Shown one piece after another: positions 45,101 to 56,766 of a DNA stretch of 64,000 nt. The position numbers and the translations under genes are program-made. Every line of letters begins with the position of its first letter. Positions within the stretch are counted from its first letter, which is position 1. Source of the stretch: Lepeophtheirus salmonis (lineage: Eukaryota > Arthropoda > Copepoda > Siphonostomatoida > Caligidae); NCBI RefSeq assembly GCF_016086655.4, contig NC_052138.2, forward strand, positions 28,159,403 through 28,223,402, read 5' to 3'. Below the pieces are notes generated by a model. It made no database searches and was not told the origin of the DNA. It saw only the letters and a program-made list of their open reading frames with translations.

Positions 45101-48100
45101 GCATCGAGTGCCCCTTCTAATATGCTATACTGCGTGTGGTAAAAAAATCTTTACACTTTTAATCTAGAACTTTATCAAGATATATTTCAGCAACCAGTTG
45201 TAATAGGGTATGTCAATAAAATAAAAATAACTAATATGATGTCTTGGCTAACCTAACCATCGATGTAGCCCCCCTTGGCAGCAACGATGGCTTCGAGGTG
45301 GCAACGGAAGGCCTTGCACCCCTTGTAGATGTAGTCCTCAGACATGGTATCCCAGTGCTGGTTGACGATGTCCTTGATGCTGTTGATATTTGGGTGACAG
45401 ACGGTGCAGGCCTTGGACTGAACATACACAGGAAAGCAGATTCTGTGGAATTTTTTTAATCATTCCATAGTTTGATTGCTTGAATCACATAATATAATTG
45501 CAAAGGAATTGCACACAATAATATTATCATGCAATGAAACTACTCATAATCATATTGCTCACCTTTACAATGATGTTGCTTCACGCTGATATTACTCACA
45601 ATAATTTTGCCTCAATAATAATGTACACCACGATTTTACAACTAAGGTTTTGTCTGCAATAATTTTACAGAAATAAGAACAATTATTTCACTATTCATTG
45701 ACACTAAATAATAGATTATGTTCCTTGACAATTGTAAAGCAAAATAAAAATGACATTAGCAATTATTTTCTTATTTATCAATTGTAAATAATGGTGTAAT
45801 GCACATATGTATTTATTTATGTGGTTCATAGATTTAAGTTTATATTTTTATTTTGTCTTAATTGTATAGCCTTATAATATATTTGATAATTGATTAATTT
45901 ACTACGATTTACACTTTTTACAATTATATACTTATAAATATCTAGGTATGTAGAAAAAAGTATGTTTTTAGTTGACTACTCTCATTGGTCAAAGGTTTTT
46001 TCCTAAGTGGCTCTGCTTAGTTCCAGAATACCATAGTAGTTATAAGACATCAAAGTCTAAAAAAATTATATATAGTTATTAATTTTCTTAGTGTTTAGGT
46101 TTTGTTATTCAATATTTTCATAACTTAAAAAAGTTACATCATCAACAAAAAAATCCAGAAGAATATTTTCCCTAATTAAAACATTTTAAAATAATAACAG
46201 AACACCTATATTTGCTAGAAATTCTTGACGTTGAATGTGATGAAGAGCATGATTTTGATCGTTTTATATTTTGGCCAAATTTTCAAGTGCATGACAAACC
46301 AATTGGTTTCTGAAGTAAATGATAACATTCAAAAAGATATAAAAATAACTTAAAATAAATTAATAACTAAAGAGTAATAAAGGATTTAAAAATTGAATAG
46401 TGAGGATTAAAATGATGATTTATTTCATTGCGAATATTAATAATGTTCTTCAAACTTTATTGTCTAATTGTATAGTACAATATTATTATTAATATTGAAT
46501 AAATTCACAACAATCTACTCTTATTTACAATAATATACCTGTCAATGAAGTAAAAACCTAAGAATGACCCCTTCTCGCACAATTTATCATTCCTTAAGTT
46601 AAGTATTCATTGATTGTAGATATTCCTTCGAACACAAAATTGAATGGAATAAACTACCATCGATGTATTGAATGTCCATGGGAATTACTTCAAAAATGCA
46701 ATAGCTACTTGTGACAGTATCCGTTGCTGGATCAAGAGTATTAAAGCATATAAATATTGGACGTCTAAGATAAAGGCTTGAAACTAAATTATCTGAGATA
46801 ATGGATCTAAATTAGATATACAAGATGCTATTGATTTGAAATTCAAATTGGGAAACCGTATTCATAAAGAAATAGCTTACGTAGTAAAGGATATTTCTGA
46901 AAACGAGTTATTCATCTCACTAAACACTTGTATTAAGTTGGGAATTTTACACCCTAATTTCCCTTGTCCATTAAAAGAAGAATGTATTGATCTATCTTTA
47001 GTAAGTGAACAAAGTATGAAAAATATAATGAATCTCCACTATAAATGTAGGTATAGAACTATAAATTCAGATGAAATCAGGGATGGATTATTAGAATATA
47101 GACATTAACCACGTGAGTGTAGATACTCATCTAATTAAATCATTCATGGTCAAACCCTTCGATCAAAGGTCCCTACACATAAAATAGCAATGAAGAAACC
47201 AATAAACATACTAAATAGACAATGTACGTACAAAAAATCAAAATCATATTACGACATCAATTCCAATAATTTAATGGAATTAATAATAGGAAGTCGAGCC
47301 GGGTACAAAACTCAATTACAAAATTAAGAGACAAATTAGGAAAAGTAATTTGACGGAAACACCGAATATATCAAACTTATATGGAAAACGGAAAGGTATA
47401 TTAGACAAATAGGGGTTCTTAAGAGTCACCAGCCAATGTGGAAAGACCAAAGAGCCGACCCCGAATATACCAAATAGAAAAATAAATCTTGATACCAAGC
47501 CAATTAAAAATTAAATTAAACTTAAATAATTTATTTATTTACATTTGAAGGAAGAGAGGTTGTTGTATACTTTCGATATATAACTTCCGTTTAAATAATT
47601 AATGTACATATATTATATTTTTTTAAATTGTGTAATATAGAATATATAATCAGTTAATTACAGAACGTTAAACCCACCATTACAACTGGATTAATATGAG
47701 ATACCCTAATATCCATTTTACCATTCATACTGGATTACTTTGTTGTGACATGTGACAGTAAATTACATGACCTTTCAGCCTTATTTCATTCAAGCTAATT
47801 GTGCCACCCATGTGATAAATGTAAATATTTATTATTTTTACTTTTAAATACACAGTTTTTTTTAAATTGCACTCTATTAGTGGATTAAATTTACTGTGCA
47901 AAGAAAGAAAAAATATTAAACATAGAACACAATGTGGAGAATTATGTTTGTGATTATAAGCATTTCTTTCTAAGATGACAAAAGTTTTAGTAACATAATA
48001 CAATATATGAAATGGCTCAGTGGCCCAGAGCCAAAATGATACAAACTAATTGGGTGTAAGTTTTATAAATGTTTCTGATTTTGTCATTATGCTTCTAAAC

Positions 48101-48754
48101 CCTCAATTTGGAGGAGGTACATCCAGAGCTGGGCCAACTTTGAATTTGGTCAAACTTTGCAAAGTAGGAGGTCCTATATGAAGCTTAATAATTGGTTGCT
48201 CACAATATATGAGCTTTCTAAGCATTCAATCAATAATTTAAAAAATAATAATAATAATAATAATTAGTATCTAAATAAATAACAATACATTAATTAATTT
48301 CATTTATACTAATGTAACTTTCAGTACCCTTAGGCTGTGGTAATCTAGGTATATTGCAGGTTTTCAAAAAAAAACGTACTATTTCAAATATTTTTATGTG
48401 TTATAGATAATTCAAATAATTTTGAATGCACAAAATAAAGTTACATCTACTACGAAAGTTCTAGCAACATGACTATCATAGATTAATAAATACAGATGAT
48501 TTTGAATTAGTATCTCATATTATACCCAGTTGTTTATATATATAAAATATGGATTTGATAATATAATTACCTTCAAGAATATATTGTGCTCTCCGTTTCC
48601 TCGCTTCAGCTGATTTGGGCTCCTTGAGCCGCCGATCCTCTTCCACAACTTCAACTCGATTCAACTGACGTGCTTTATTCCTTTTCATATGCAATTCTTT
48701 CATCTTCTCCCTTCGAGACGCCATACGAGCCTCAAAAGAAGTCGAATCAGCCAT
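39091..48754 (-). CDS. SYF2: pre-mRNA-splicing factor SYF2 (two exons)
   Basis: SYF2 (p29/GCIP-interacting protein) is a component of the NineTeen-associated spliceosome (family knowledge). Exon 1 is the complement of 48571-48754, exon 2 the complement of 39091-39584, joined in phase 1 across a 9.0-kb intron (gtaatt...ttatttcag). 225 residues, against 243 in human. N-terminus: 'MADSTSFEARMASRREKMKE', then 'LHMKRNKARQLNRVEVVEED' (about 20-40), the family's RELH.KRNEAR.LN..EVVEED signature. Exon 2: 'NPDPGFSSYENASFRKYESL', 'IKPDMEIY', 'GALVHGVHKDTPDAIERM', 'KREKYSRRRNFNDDADIDFI', 'NERNMKFNQKLERFYGKYT' and the invariant C-terminal 'NLERGTAV'. No frame break. Charged and helical throughout, nuclear by family. 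The start is the first ATG of the exon and matches family position. The 3' flank is duplicated in tandem. Confidence 0.95.
41252..41700 (+). mobile_element. Tc1-like transposase fragment
   Basis: The 72-codon open frame includes 'YKFPSSVMTLSNLSAVLLPS' and 'GDLPEVLQERGKTLDERG', which fits the catalytic-core region (KFP.SVMV.G..S......YLEVL...VKPW.D). Shifted frames continue with 'GRPYFFIRSRHPISGYSRMF' (place of GRPYVFQQDSAP) and 'SSSECNPLNYFFRGIAKD' (SPD.NPLDYF.WG). The second catalytic Asp motif is lost. Confidence 0.55.
43455..43690. repeat. GGTCC-rich repeat family R4 copy
   Basis: Begins 'agtgttgtgtcagtcctta'. Interior 'cggtccggtccagtatag' and 'gttcggtcctgcctgac'. Ends near 'attggaccggttcgaat'. 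Confidence 0.6.
43739..44201 (+). repeat. repeat family R2 copy
   Basis: Left end 'caggggtgtccacaggg', right end 'cctgcagatggccctg', an imperfect inverted pair. The interior is dominated by A and T homopolymers. About 463 bp, non-coding. Confidence 0.6.
44820..45665. mobile_element. element with long terminal inverted repeats around a Tc1 transposase tail
   Basis: About 150 bp at 44835-44995 ('gtaaaattgtggtgtacatt', 'gtgagacaaaattgct', 'gtaattatattat') is repeated inverted at 45485-45655 ('aatgtacaccacgattttac'). At 45245-45445 the minus strand reads 'VYVQSKACTVCHPNINSIKD', then 'IVNQHWDTMSEDYIYKGCKA' and 'FRCHLEAIVAAKGGYIDG' ending in a stop: a T1-like transposase C-terminus, open over 60 codons. 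Confidence 0.7.
46836..47108 (+). mobile_element. possible LTR-retrotransposon fragment (protease region)
   Basis: Open frame of 90 codons: 'LGNRIHKEIAYVVKDISENE', 'LFISLNTCIKLGILHPNFPC' followed by P. The pattern (V.D......LIS...C..LGI....FP) resembles the end of a retropepsin-like domain in Gypsy/BEL-type polyproteins. No LTR or reverse transcriptase was seen nearby. A short, isolated remnant; the assignment is weak. Confidence 0.3.
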
Positions 48755-50305
48755 TTCTATAATAGTAATATCAAAGTAAAAACACCACAGATGAAGCCAG
48801 AGTAAATAAAAACTTTTACTTTAGTCAATGGTTCAAACCAAAGGAGCAATCACAGTAACTTCCTCGACAAAATCAAATATGTCAAAAATAGAGTATTTTT
48901 ATTTATTTATTTTCTTTTCCGTTGTTGATGATATGCAGCTGTTGAGAAGAATGAGTGAAGAAGCGGTTTTTAAAAGTAAGCTTGTCTCGAACTCTTATTA
49001 TTACAGTTATATTATTCATACATAATTTAACAACTGGCTTTTTTATATAGCATATGATTACTTGATTAGTAATGCAATGTCGAGAATATAAGGTCACACA
49101 TAGGCAGGCTCGTAGCTTGTACGTAATAAAATATCAAGTATTTAATAATATTTTATCATGATAAATGTTAAAGTGGTGCAATCTCTATTTATGTACACGC
49201 CTCAAAATACTGCTTGTCACTTCTTAATGAATCATTTTTTATTCTTTTGATACTAACAAAATGCGAATAAGATATTATTTATTGAGTATGATTGATAGAG
49301 TGATTTAAAGTGACTCATTAAATTGCTAACAACAATTGTGTATTAAACTGTTAGTTTAGAGTTTCTTTAATGGAGGAGGGGAACAGCTCATTTTATTGAA
49401 TAACTTATGTATTCAAGGCCATGCATGATGCGCTTTTTTATCACTCACATGTATATAGTGTAGACCTTATATTTTTAGACAATAAACTCATTGTCCTACA
49501 TATTTTCCTCCAATAAAGTATATTATTTAATTTAGTATTATAAATAGAAATTTACTCTATGCATTTCGTTCAATATTATTAACGGAGTCCAGGTCAGAAT
49601 GATAAAGCAACATTAGTATTTACATACATATTTTTTATTTTTTTTGTTACTATATCAAAAAAGTGTGAGATATTATTTTGCCAGGTTTCTTGCTTCGAAT
49701 AAAATAATCTAATAGTAGAATTTCTTGCAATCCATGTTCCAAATTAGGTGCTTCAAAATTTGAATTTAAGTACATATTCTAACTTATGTATATGAACAAA
49801 AAGGCGTACACGCAGAGATTATTATTCAAACACCTCGTCTCCGGCCATCGCCAACGTATGAAATATTCTTGGTCGCAAGTAGAAGTTAGTTTGCTAGCAG
49901 GAGCACTATTTTATACTGCTAAGAGTGTCTTGCGATTACTCATGGTTCGTAATAATTAAGAGGAGAGTTAATTAAGGAGAAAATCTTGATAGATTATATC
50001 ATTTTCAATGTATGTAGACTAATTTTAAGTCATTTAATATTTCCTATTCGTTTCATAAGGAGTCCAGGATGGAGTTATATAGCTAAAAATGTTATATATA
50101 TTTCATTCTTAATACAGATAGTTTGTTAGGAATATGAATAGGTTACGTGACTTTCCCCCCTGTCCCTGCCAAAATACTCTTGGAGCATAAAAAAATGCGC
50201 TTGATCATTTTTTAATTAATAATTTTCACACTCATTCCTAGTTATAATAAGTAATATTACTTATTATTGGTGTACATCCGTCGCTATGGAGAAGGTCGAA
50301 TCGTG
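48755..50305. promoter_or_regulatory. intergenic region between divergent SYF2 and the LDLa gene
   Basis: It must contain the SYF2 promoter (near 48755 upward) and the promoter of the LDLa gene (near 50305 downward). A 25-nt candidate start exon on + (48951-48975, ATG AGT GAA GAA..., followed by gtaagc) was noticed, but no partner exon was found. No TATA or initiator can be placed with confidence. Confidence 0.35.
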
Positions 50306-53300
50306 ATGAAGATCACATGGATTATTTTACTATGGATTTTTACGTAAGTAATTTTCTTTGCTTTGATAAATGATAATTATTAATTACTCATGAATCCTTT
50401 TGTTTATAGATTGGCTAATGGAGAATCCTGTTCTATGGTTGATCTCACGGAGGGTTGGAGATGCAAACATAGTGGGGAATGTATCTGGAAGGATTGGGTC
50501 TGTGATGGCAACGAGCAATGTCCAGATCCTGACAAGTCTGACGAAATTGAAGGTAATTCATGAACCAAGCGATTTTGACTTTGCACTTCTTTGTTCCAGT
50601 AGTAATTATTGATTTATAATGTATTTCTTAGGATGTAATTTGTTCCCTGATACGGGATGTCAATCTTGGTTCGGTCGTCGTCAACAAAAAATGTGTCTAA
50701 ATGATCCTGATCGCTGCGTGGAACGTGTTGAGGAATGTGGAGGACTTCATATAGACAATGTCCCCAATAAACCCTCTCGTCCCATTAATTCAGAGGTGTT
50801 TCTAAATAGCGTGGTCTGGAAATGTAAAGACGGTCTAACTATTCTTAGATCAGAGGTATGTGATGGAACTAATCACTGTAAGGACGCATCTGATGAGTCC
50901 GAGGGTTGTGCTCTATTCCCTCAAACAAATTGTAAATCTCTTTATGGACAAAAATACATTCAGTGTCTGGATAAAAATACTTCTGTAACAGTTTGTACTC
51001 TTCCCAAATATGCGGAGCAAGGGCGTTGTCGTGAATGTCCGAATGAAAATGACTGGCGCTGTAATGATGGGGAATGTATTGCTGATTCGCTTGTGAGGAC
51101 TGGCATCAAAGATTGCAAAGATGGTTCTGACGAATATATGATTGATCTTAGATGGTGGAAATTAGTTCTAATTACTCTGGGCATTACTGCTTTTGGACTT
51201 TCTTTATCAAATATTTATCGATTTTGTAATTCTGAAGTGAGTTGAATGACTATATTCTATAACTGATTTTTTCAAATTAATCTTTTCAGAAACAACTTTT
51301 TTTCTGCGAGTCTTGTCAACTTAATAAAAGCATAGAGTATAAAAGACAGCACTCACTATCTTCTACTCCAGTTAAAAGGCCATTCGAAAACGGAGAGGCT
51401 GATAAGGAGTCCGTGGGTATAGAAATGAACTCTCTTGAGGAAGAACATAATAACTTTCAAACGTTCAAGAACGAAGTAGAGGATGAAAACGATGGAGAAT
51501 CCGTCGATTCAGATTACGTTCCGAGTGATATTGGAGATCCAGAGTCTACGCTCCCATCAGAACTTATTGATATTCTCGAATACGCAGGCAGTTGGCGTAA
51601 TTCTCGAGAATTAATCAGTGAATTGGGTGTAAAGGCCCATCATGTATACGCTCAAGTTCATCAAGATCCGGTTCTATTCAAGAATTTGTATTTTTATTTA
51701 TCTTTTCGTCAATCAGATGTACAGAATCTCGCTTCTGTGATAAAGACATTACATCGTTGGGAAATGGAATTTCACGGAGAAGACCCTCGGAGTGTTGAAG
51801 CATGCCTTAGACTTCATTTAGGCTGTTCTGAGCTGTATAAGACCATTCAATCATCTCTTGCAGATAATTTGCCAATGAAATGCATGTTCCAAGATAAAAT
51901 TGTCCCATTAAAGCGATGGTTTCGAAGTGTAAGAAGGCGCTACACGCCAAAACAGTTTCGACCGTGCTTGGAAGGTTGCTATACGGTTCTGAAAGTGATC
52001 TACTATTCCATATCTCCCTTTCTTTCTGCTTCATCTCTATATTTTGATATTTGCAAGGACATGTGTCTTGCCTTTATAATCTACACTTCCCTTTATGAAC
52101 TGACTCGAGGTGACTATTGGCACATGGACTATTGCTTCGAAATCAGTTTAGTGATATCTCTTATTTGTGCCATTTGTGTAGTTCAATTTATATTTGTCGT
52201 CATTTCTGGTTACTTTTCAAAGGCTGTTTTCGAAATGTGTAAACACTCCGCTTCTAATGGAAAGCAAGCTCTGTTTTTTATTCTTTCCACGGTTTTTGCA
52301 CCTCTAATGCCAGCCTTTGTAATAGCTAACCACGCCTATTATAATGAACGGATTTATAGTGCCAAAAGAGAGCTTCAAAGCTTTAGTGTCACAGCCCTTG
52401 CAGCCAAGGATTCCCACAAAAAAAAAAAAGTGACGACTATTATAGATATGGTTACCGTATATACCTGTTCAACAAAGTGATGAGAGCTCGCTACCGGAGC
52501 TTTTTGTTTCGAAGAATCTATTCATTTTATAGAGTATCTCAAGCAGCAATAGGATCTGTTGCTGTTGTTTGTGTATTATCCCTGATTATGATTGTGTCCA
52601 ATAGGTCTGGAAGGGCCATTAAACTTTTTGTTGGAGTAGAGGAACATATTTGTACATTTTTTAATCTCAATTGTGGCTTGAGTAGAGAAGCACTGAGTGC
52701 AGATACACTTTTAACATCTCTTCACGTTGCTGGGGATTTTGTTTTTATTATGTCGATGGCTTTTTCGTTTTATATGATGATTTCATCTCTAGTTCGATAT
52801 GTTTACCAATCAAAAGTGATGAACATGTCAACTAATGGACAGATTTGTCTTAGTTTATATTATTCAATGCACTGCATCTGTCGACTTACGGTTATTATAG
52901 CTCTTTTTTCGACTGCTGAAGAAAATACCCAAAGCGGACAAAAGCCCATTATTTCATTATTTCCTGCAGCTATAATTAGCTATTTGCTATTTACATTACA
53001 GGTACTTCTTATTTATGTGTTCAAAAGTCGGTTCATTCCGGAGTTTAATGATGGAAATTTAATTGAAAGACTTTTGAACGTATTTGTCAATACTTTAGTT
53101 GTTATCCCATATACCTCTTGGGACGTACCCCATGAACCTCCTGCCAGAGCTGAATCATGGTGGTGGGATCAAGAGAATGATGGACCTCGGCCAATCAAAA
53201 GATCTGCTTCTCGACAACGAGCTCAGAGTATCAAAGCCTCAAAGTTGCTTGAAAAGGAGAAACCTAATTCCATTGGTCTGGATCTATCCATGATAGCGGG

Positions 53301-53931
53301 TCCTTTGATAATAGGAGTGGGAAAGTTATCAAAAGAAATCGAGAAGATTTGGTGGAAGAATCCTAAAAGAGATTTGACACTACAAGAAACACTCAAAGAG
53401 CTCCCAAAAAAGTTTGACAATATCAACCCTGATCTTGTGGAAACTACATTACAATATTTAATTGACAATGGATTTATTAACAAATCTCTTTTCAATCCCC
53501 GTAGAACAAAACATGAATATTTTTGGTTATTGTGTCTTCAGTTCCTTATCAATTTATTCGCTTTAATCGTAGAGCTTTCCAATGGAGGATTTGTTATGCG
53601 CTCAGGAATGCATTATTACTCATGGGACATACGCCTGGGTACCTTTGGATTTGGCCTCGTTTTTCTCATTCTCTATTATAAACGTTATCATTTAAGCAGA
53701 AGATTGATAGACGTAGAAATATGTGGCTATTTTTGGAGGGCATGCCCTGTATTTTGTTGTTTAAAGGAGGATGCGCCGCTTCAAGCCATTACAGGTGAAG
53801 ATGAAATGCAAAGATGCCTCGAAGATATTAAGGATTTAGTTGTTAATGTTTCCCCCCATAAATTATCCATGGGAACACAAACCCATATCTCTGTTGAAGA
53901 ATCGAAAGAGGACCTAGATAAAAATATTTAG
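50306..53931 (+). CDS. LDL-receptor class A / polytopic membrane protein, family not recognised
   Basis: Exons 50306-50343, 50410-50552, 50632-51236 and 51290-53931. The introns are 66, 79 and 53 bp, all GT-AG, with consistent phases (2, 1, 0). About 1142 residues if one base is restored. Residues 1-17 are a signal peptide (Met-Lys, then 'ITWIILLWIFTLANG'). Three LDLa modules follow: 20-62 (six Cys, 'CDGNEQCPDPDKSDE'), about 118-153 ('CDGTNHCKDASDESEGC') and about 195-228 ('DCKDGSDE', the middle variant). A first membrane segment spans about 236-257. An acidic stretch (about 300-345) and an alpha-helical cytoplasmic region (345-490) come next. Further hydrophobic segments lie near 498-530, 547-571, 590-613, 683-702, 740-762, 785-800, 820-841, 1006-1027 and 1043-1060. 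A WWW-containing loop lies near 882-892. 'LYFDICKDMCLAF' (about 510) faintly recalls the second-helix Asp motif of XK-related proteins; this is a hint only. The frame breaks at an A12 tract (52418-52429). The start is the first ATG that yields a signal peptide; an earlier ATG (50286) stops after six codons. Confidence 0.85.
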
Positions 53932-54834
53932 AAACTGATCTTGATGAAGTTGATCAAAAATGATATACCCAGTTATAATTTTTATTTTTTGAACGGGTAC
54001 TCTAATAATAAAAATAGCTTGAGAAATTTTGTAGTACTAACAAAGACTAGTTAAATACTGCAAAATTTATGTTTATTATTACGCATATATGAATGATAAT
54101 TCATATTTTTCTTCTCTCACTCTATCCAAGTAGCTCCTAAATTTACGACATAATATTCTTATAATTAATTAATTAAATAAGGGCACTGTTGAGATGCACA
54201 TTTTGAGTCGTCTTTATCTATAACTAAATATTTAAACTATGCCAAAATATTTTTTCCAATAAATTGCTCAAAGAACGTACTTCTCAACTAAATACCTGAT
54301 ATTTGCCTTTTCTTCTAAGTATTATTATAATTACTCATTATATTTAAGTCTACTTTACCTTAATATCATTGTTCCATGCCCTTGTCAGATAAATATAAAT
54401 CATTCAAAAATTACGTAGAATGTAGGACCACCTATGTTAATTTATCAATTCTTGTTAACAAAAGAAAGATATTGTAATTACTATTTCTGTTTTTGTACTT
54501 TTATATATATATATATATATACCTATAAATAATTAATTAAATTATTGATATTAAAGCCAAATTAATAAAGTAATGTAACTTGTGACCAAAAAAATTACTC
54601 ATCAGAATTTTTTGAAGGGTTTCTATTCTAATAAAGATTATTCGGACAAATTATGTGGTAGAGTAAAAAAAAAAATATTAAAAACTCCAAAATATAATCT
54701 TGCGGACGCCCCTCTTGTGAGTCTCAATTTTCACTTTATTTAACATAAAAAAGAAAATTGATAGTGTAGAAATTATCCCAAGTGGAATACACTCTTATAT
54801 TGCTGATTTTATATTTATAATAATATGTCATTAT
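53932..54834. other. 3' flank of the LDLa gene, then repeat
   Basis: AATAAA at about 54006 is a plausible polyadenylation signal. (TA)n lies at 54500-54522. 54590-54715 resembles the right end of repeat R2 ('gcggacgcccctc'). Confidence 0.45.
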
Positions 54835-54985
54835 AGCTATCATTTATTATTTTCTTAGTTTTTATAGTATTCAATCCTGGCTATGAGTGAAGAAAATAAA
54901 AAGATAGCATGAACGTAGGACTGAAAGACCAGTCCTTAAGATCGTTAAATGGTAAAAAAGATAGGATGGATAAAATAAAAAGACT
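54835..54985 (-). repeat. third copy of the 9.86/10.76 kb inverted-repeat arm, with R4-type end
   Basis: 'tagctatcatttattatttt', 'tagtttttatagtattcaat' and 'cctggctatgagtgaagaaa' match the 10755-10826 arm; 'gaccagtccttaagatcg' follows, as at 10850. Confidence 0.65.
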
Positions 54986-54989
54986 GAAA

Positions 54990-55250
54990 GGGTTAGGGAC
55001 TGTTTGTTCTTGGACAATTTGCTGAAAACATTTTTGCGGAACGGACATTTCGCAGAAGGCTATTGGGGACAATTGCCAGAAAAATTATATTAAATTTAGT
55101 GATAAATACGATTGCATATTATAATTCAATTTAAAAAATTACAAATTGTCCTGGCTAATATCCGTTCGCCAAATGTCATTAAGCAAATTTTCCTTCGGTA
55201 AAAATGTTTTCGGATAAAAGTCCACTCTCAGGGACTGTTTTATGTCTGGC
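54990..55250. mobile_element. palindromic MITE-like element
   Basis: Left half: 'gggactgtttgttcttgga', 'caatttgctgaaaacatttt', 'gcggaacggacatttcgc'. The right half is complementary: 'ccgttcgccaaatgtcatta', 'agcaaattttccttcggta', 'aaaatgttttcggataaaag', 'gggactgttt'. About 260 bp, non-coding. Confidence 0.6.
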
Positions 55251-55769
55251 GGCACATTTAGTCAGCTGATCCGAGGCGCTAGTATCTTAGCAAATCCTCA
55301 CAGGATTCTAAGCGATAACTATGTCTCAAAACATTATGAAATGTGGAAAATCCTCGCTCAAATCAATGTTTATATCACAGGGAAATGATGTCACGGAGTA
55401 ATTTTTCGACAAAAAATTTGAAATAATTATTTTTACTTTTTTTAGAAAATAAAATATAGGCACCTTTTTTTCAAATGACCTTTAAAAAGTAATACCTTAA
55501 AAAAGTCATTTTAGTATAAAATTTTTGAAAATATTTATCGAATGCCTTTTTTTAGGAAATATATATTTTTTTAAATAATCTTTAAAAAAAAGTGTCAATT
55601 ATTTTTAAACTGTGGTCTTAAAAAAGAAAAACTTCCTTGCGTTACCTATTTCAAATTTGTATCAGGAGCCGGGTACAAGGTTAAGAGTGGATCTTGGTAA
55701 AAGTACACTCCGGTCCTAGATATCTATTGTATAAGGAGAGGGGATCAAGTTGGTGTTTCTCAATTTTAG

Positions 55770-56220
55770 CAAGTACGGCTCTTTGAAAGTGATGAGTAGT
55801 TATGTAAATCGTGTGTATTTTTTAGCTGGTCCGTTGTTTTTTTTTAATTGTTTATCTGAAGAATCAATTTTTCATTAGCTGTTGTCATTAATATTTCAAT
55901 CCTGAGTAATGAACTTCCTTTCAGACTATATTCAAAACTTGATAGAAAATTTATGTGTGCTCATAAAAGACAGAGAGTAATCTTATGGATCTGTTGTAGA
56001 GTAACAATTGTTAGTCCGGGTTGGACTCAAAGTAGAATTGAGGATATATTATATTATGTCCTTGTTAGATTAAGAGTAAAATTGAGGATCGACATTTGAG
56101 TATTTCTTGCCTATCTCCTTGTTTATTTCCTTCTCACCCTTTCGTCACAGCTGTTTGTAGCTGACCTAATGAAACGTCATGACAGCTCAGCTGCTTCTCT
56201 TCAAAACATTCTTCAGATTG
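55770..56220 (+). repeat. longest copy of repeat family R1 (head and tail together)
   Basis: Head: 'gatgagtagttatgtaaatc', 'gtgctcataaaagacagag'. Body: 'gttggactcaaagtagaatt', 'gaggatcgacatttgag'. Tail: 'cgtcacagctgtttgtagct', 'gacctaatgaaacgtcatga'. This copy links the separately seen heads and tails into one unit. Confidence 0.6.
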
Positions 56221-56304
56221 TTAGGGTTACCATCTTGATTTTGGTTCCTTTTTTCCCTTAAATACTTTTTGTTGAAAAACACCTTTTATAAATATTTGGT
56301 GTTT

Positions 56305-56766
56305 GGTAATTTTCCTTTAAACTATTTTGCCTCAGACGTTTTGCTTTAAACCATTTCTCTTTAGGACATTTTGTCTTAAAGCTAATTTCCCTTAAGAATA
56401 TTTTGCTTTAATATATAAATAAATTTATTACTGAAAAACACATTAAATGGTTGTTTTCTGTTGAAAAAAAAATGGAATCATGACCCAAAATTTCGAAGCA
56501 TACACCAGCAAAATCTCCAAAAGAGAGAAACAAAAAAGCACGACAACGATTCGAACTGAAAAATTGCTAATCACTTCTCTGTTAGTAACTATCAATAGAC
56601 ATGATGGATTATTTGTTATAGAAAAGACTCATGGATTGACGAAAAAACAAAAAATGAACCATGAACATTACTATTGGAAGAGAAAACAAATATTTAATGC
56701 ATTTTATAGTAATAAAAGTCCTAAGGCCAAATAGTTTATAGAAAAACGCCCTAAGGGAAAATTACT
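56305..56766 (+). mobile_element. MITE family R3, full-length copy
   Basis: Left end 'ggtaattttcctttaaacta', right end 'atagtttatagaaaaacgcc' plus 'ctaagggaaaattac', an imperfect inverted pair with a repetitive 'ttttgc.ttaa' subterminal region. About 462 bp. The ORF 56480-56734 inside is not conserved in the 30.4-kb copy, so it is not a gene. Confidence 0.7.

Larger units (their letters stand above)
39585..48570 (-). other. 9.0-kb SYF2 intron, repeat-filled
   Basis: Holds a Tc1-like fragment (41252-41700), R4 (43455-43690) and R2 (43739-44201) repeats, a long terminal-inverted-repeat element with a transposase tail (44820-45665) and a possible retroelement piece (46836-47108). A further weak Tc1 candidate lies at about 40560-40700 (minus strand 'VHFWPPCS'). 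39745-40200 and 47500-48500 show nothing specific beyond (AAT)n at 48240-48265. Confidence 0.85.

Noticed and set aside
45244..45459. 71-codon + frame 'MANLTIDVAPLGSNDGFEV...'
   Set aside because: It is the antisense of the transposase C-terminus, which reads correctly on the minus strand.
48828..49025. 65-codon + frame upstream of SYF2; possible mini first exon 'MSEEAVFK'
   Set aside because: A donor is present, but no downstream exon was found and there is no family match. Kept only as a remark in the intergenic entry.
51237..51289. Possibility that the LDLa part (ending at the stop just after 51236) and the membrane part are two genes
   Set aside because: The 53-bp stretch has gtgagt and tttcag ends and restores the frame in phase 0, and the first part would otherwise end right after its membrane segment. 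Splicing is the simpler reading.
56480..56734. 84-codon + frame with Lys-rich text
   Set aside because: It lies inside MITE R3 and is not kept in the 30.4-kb copy.
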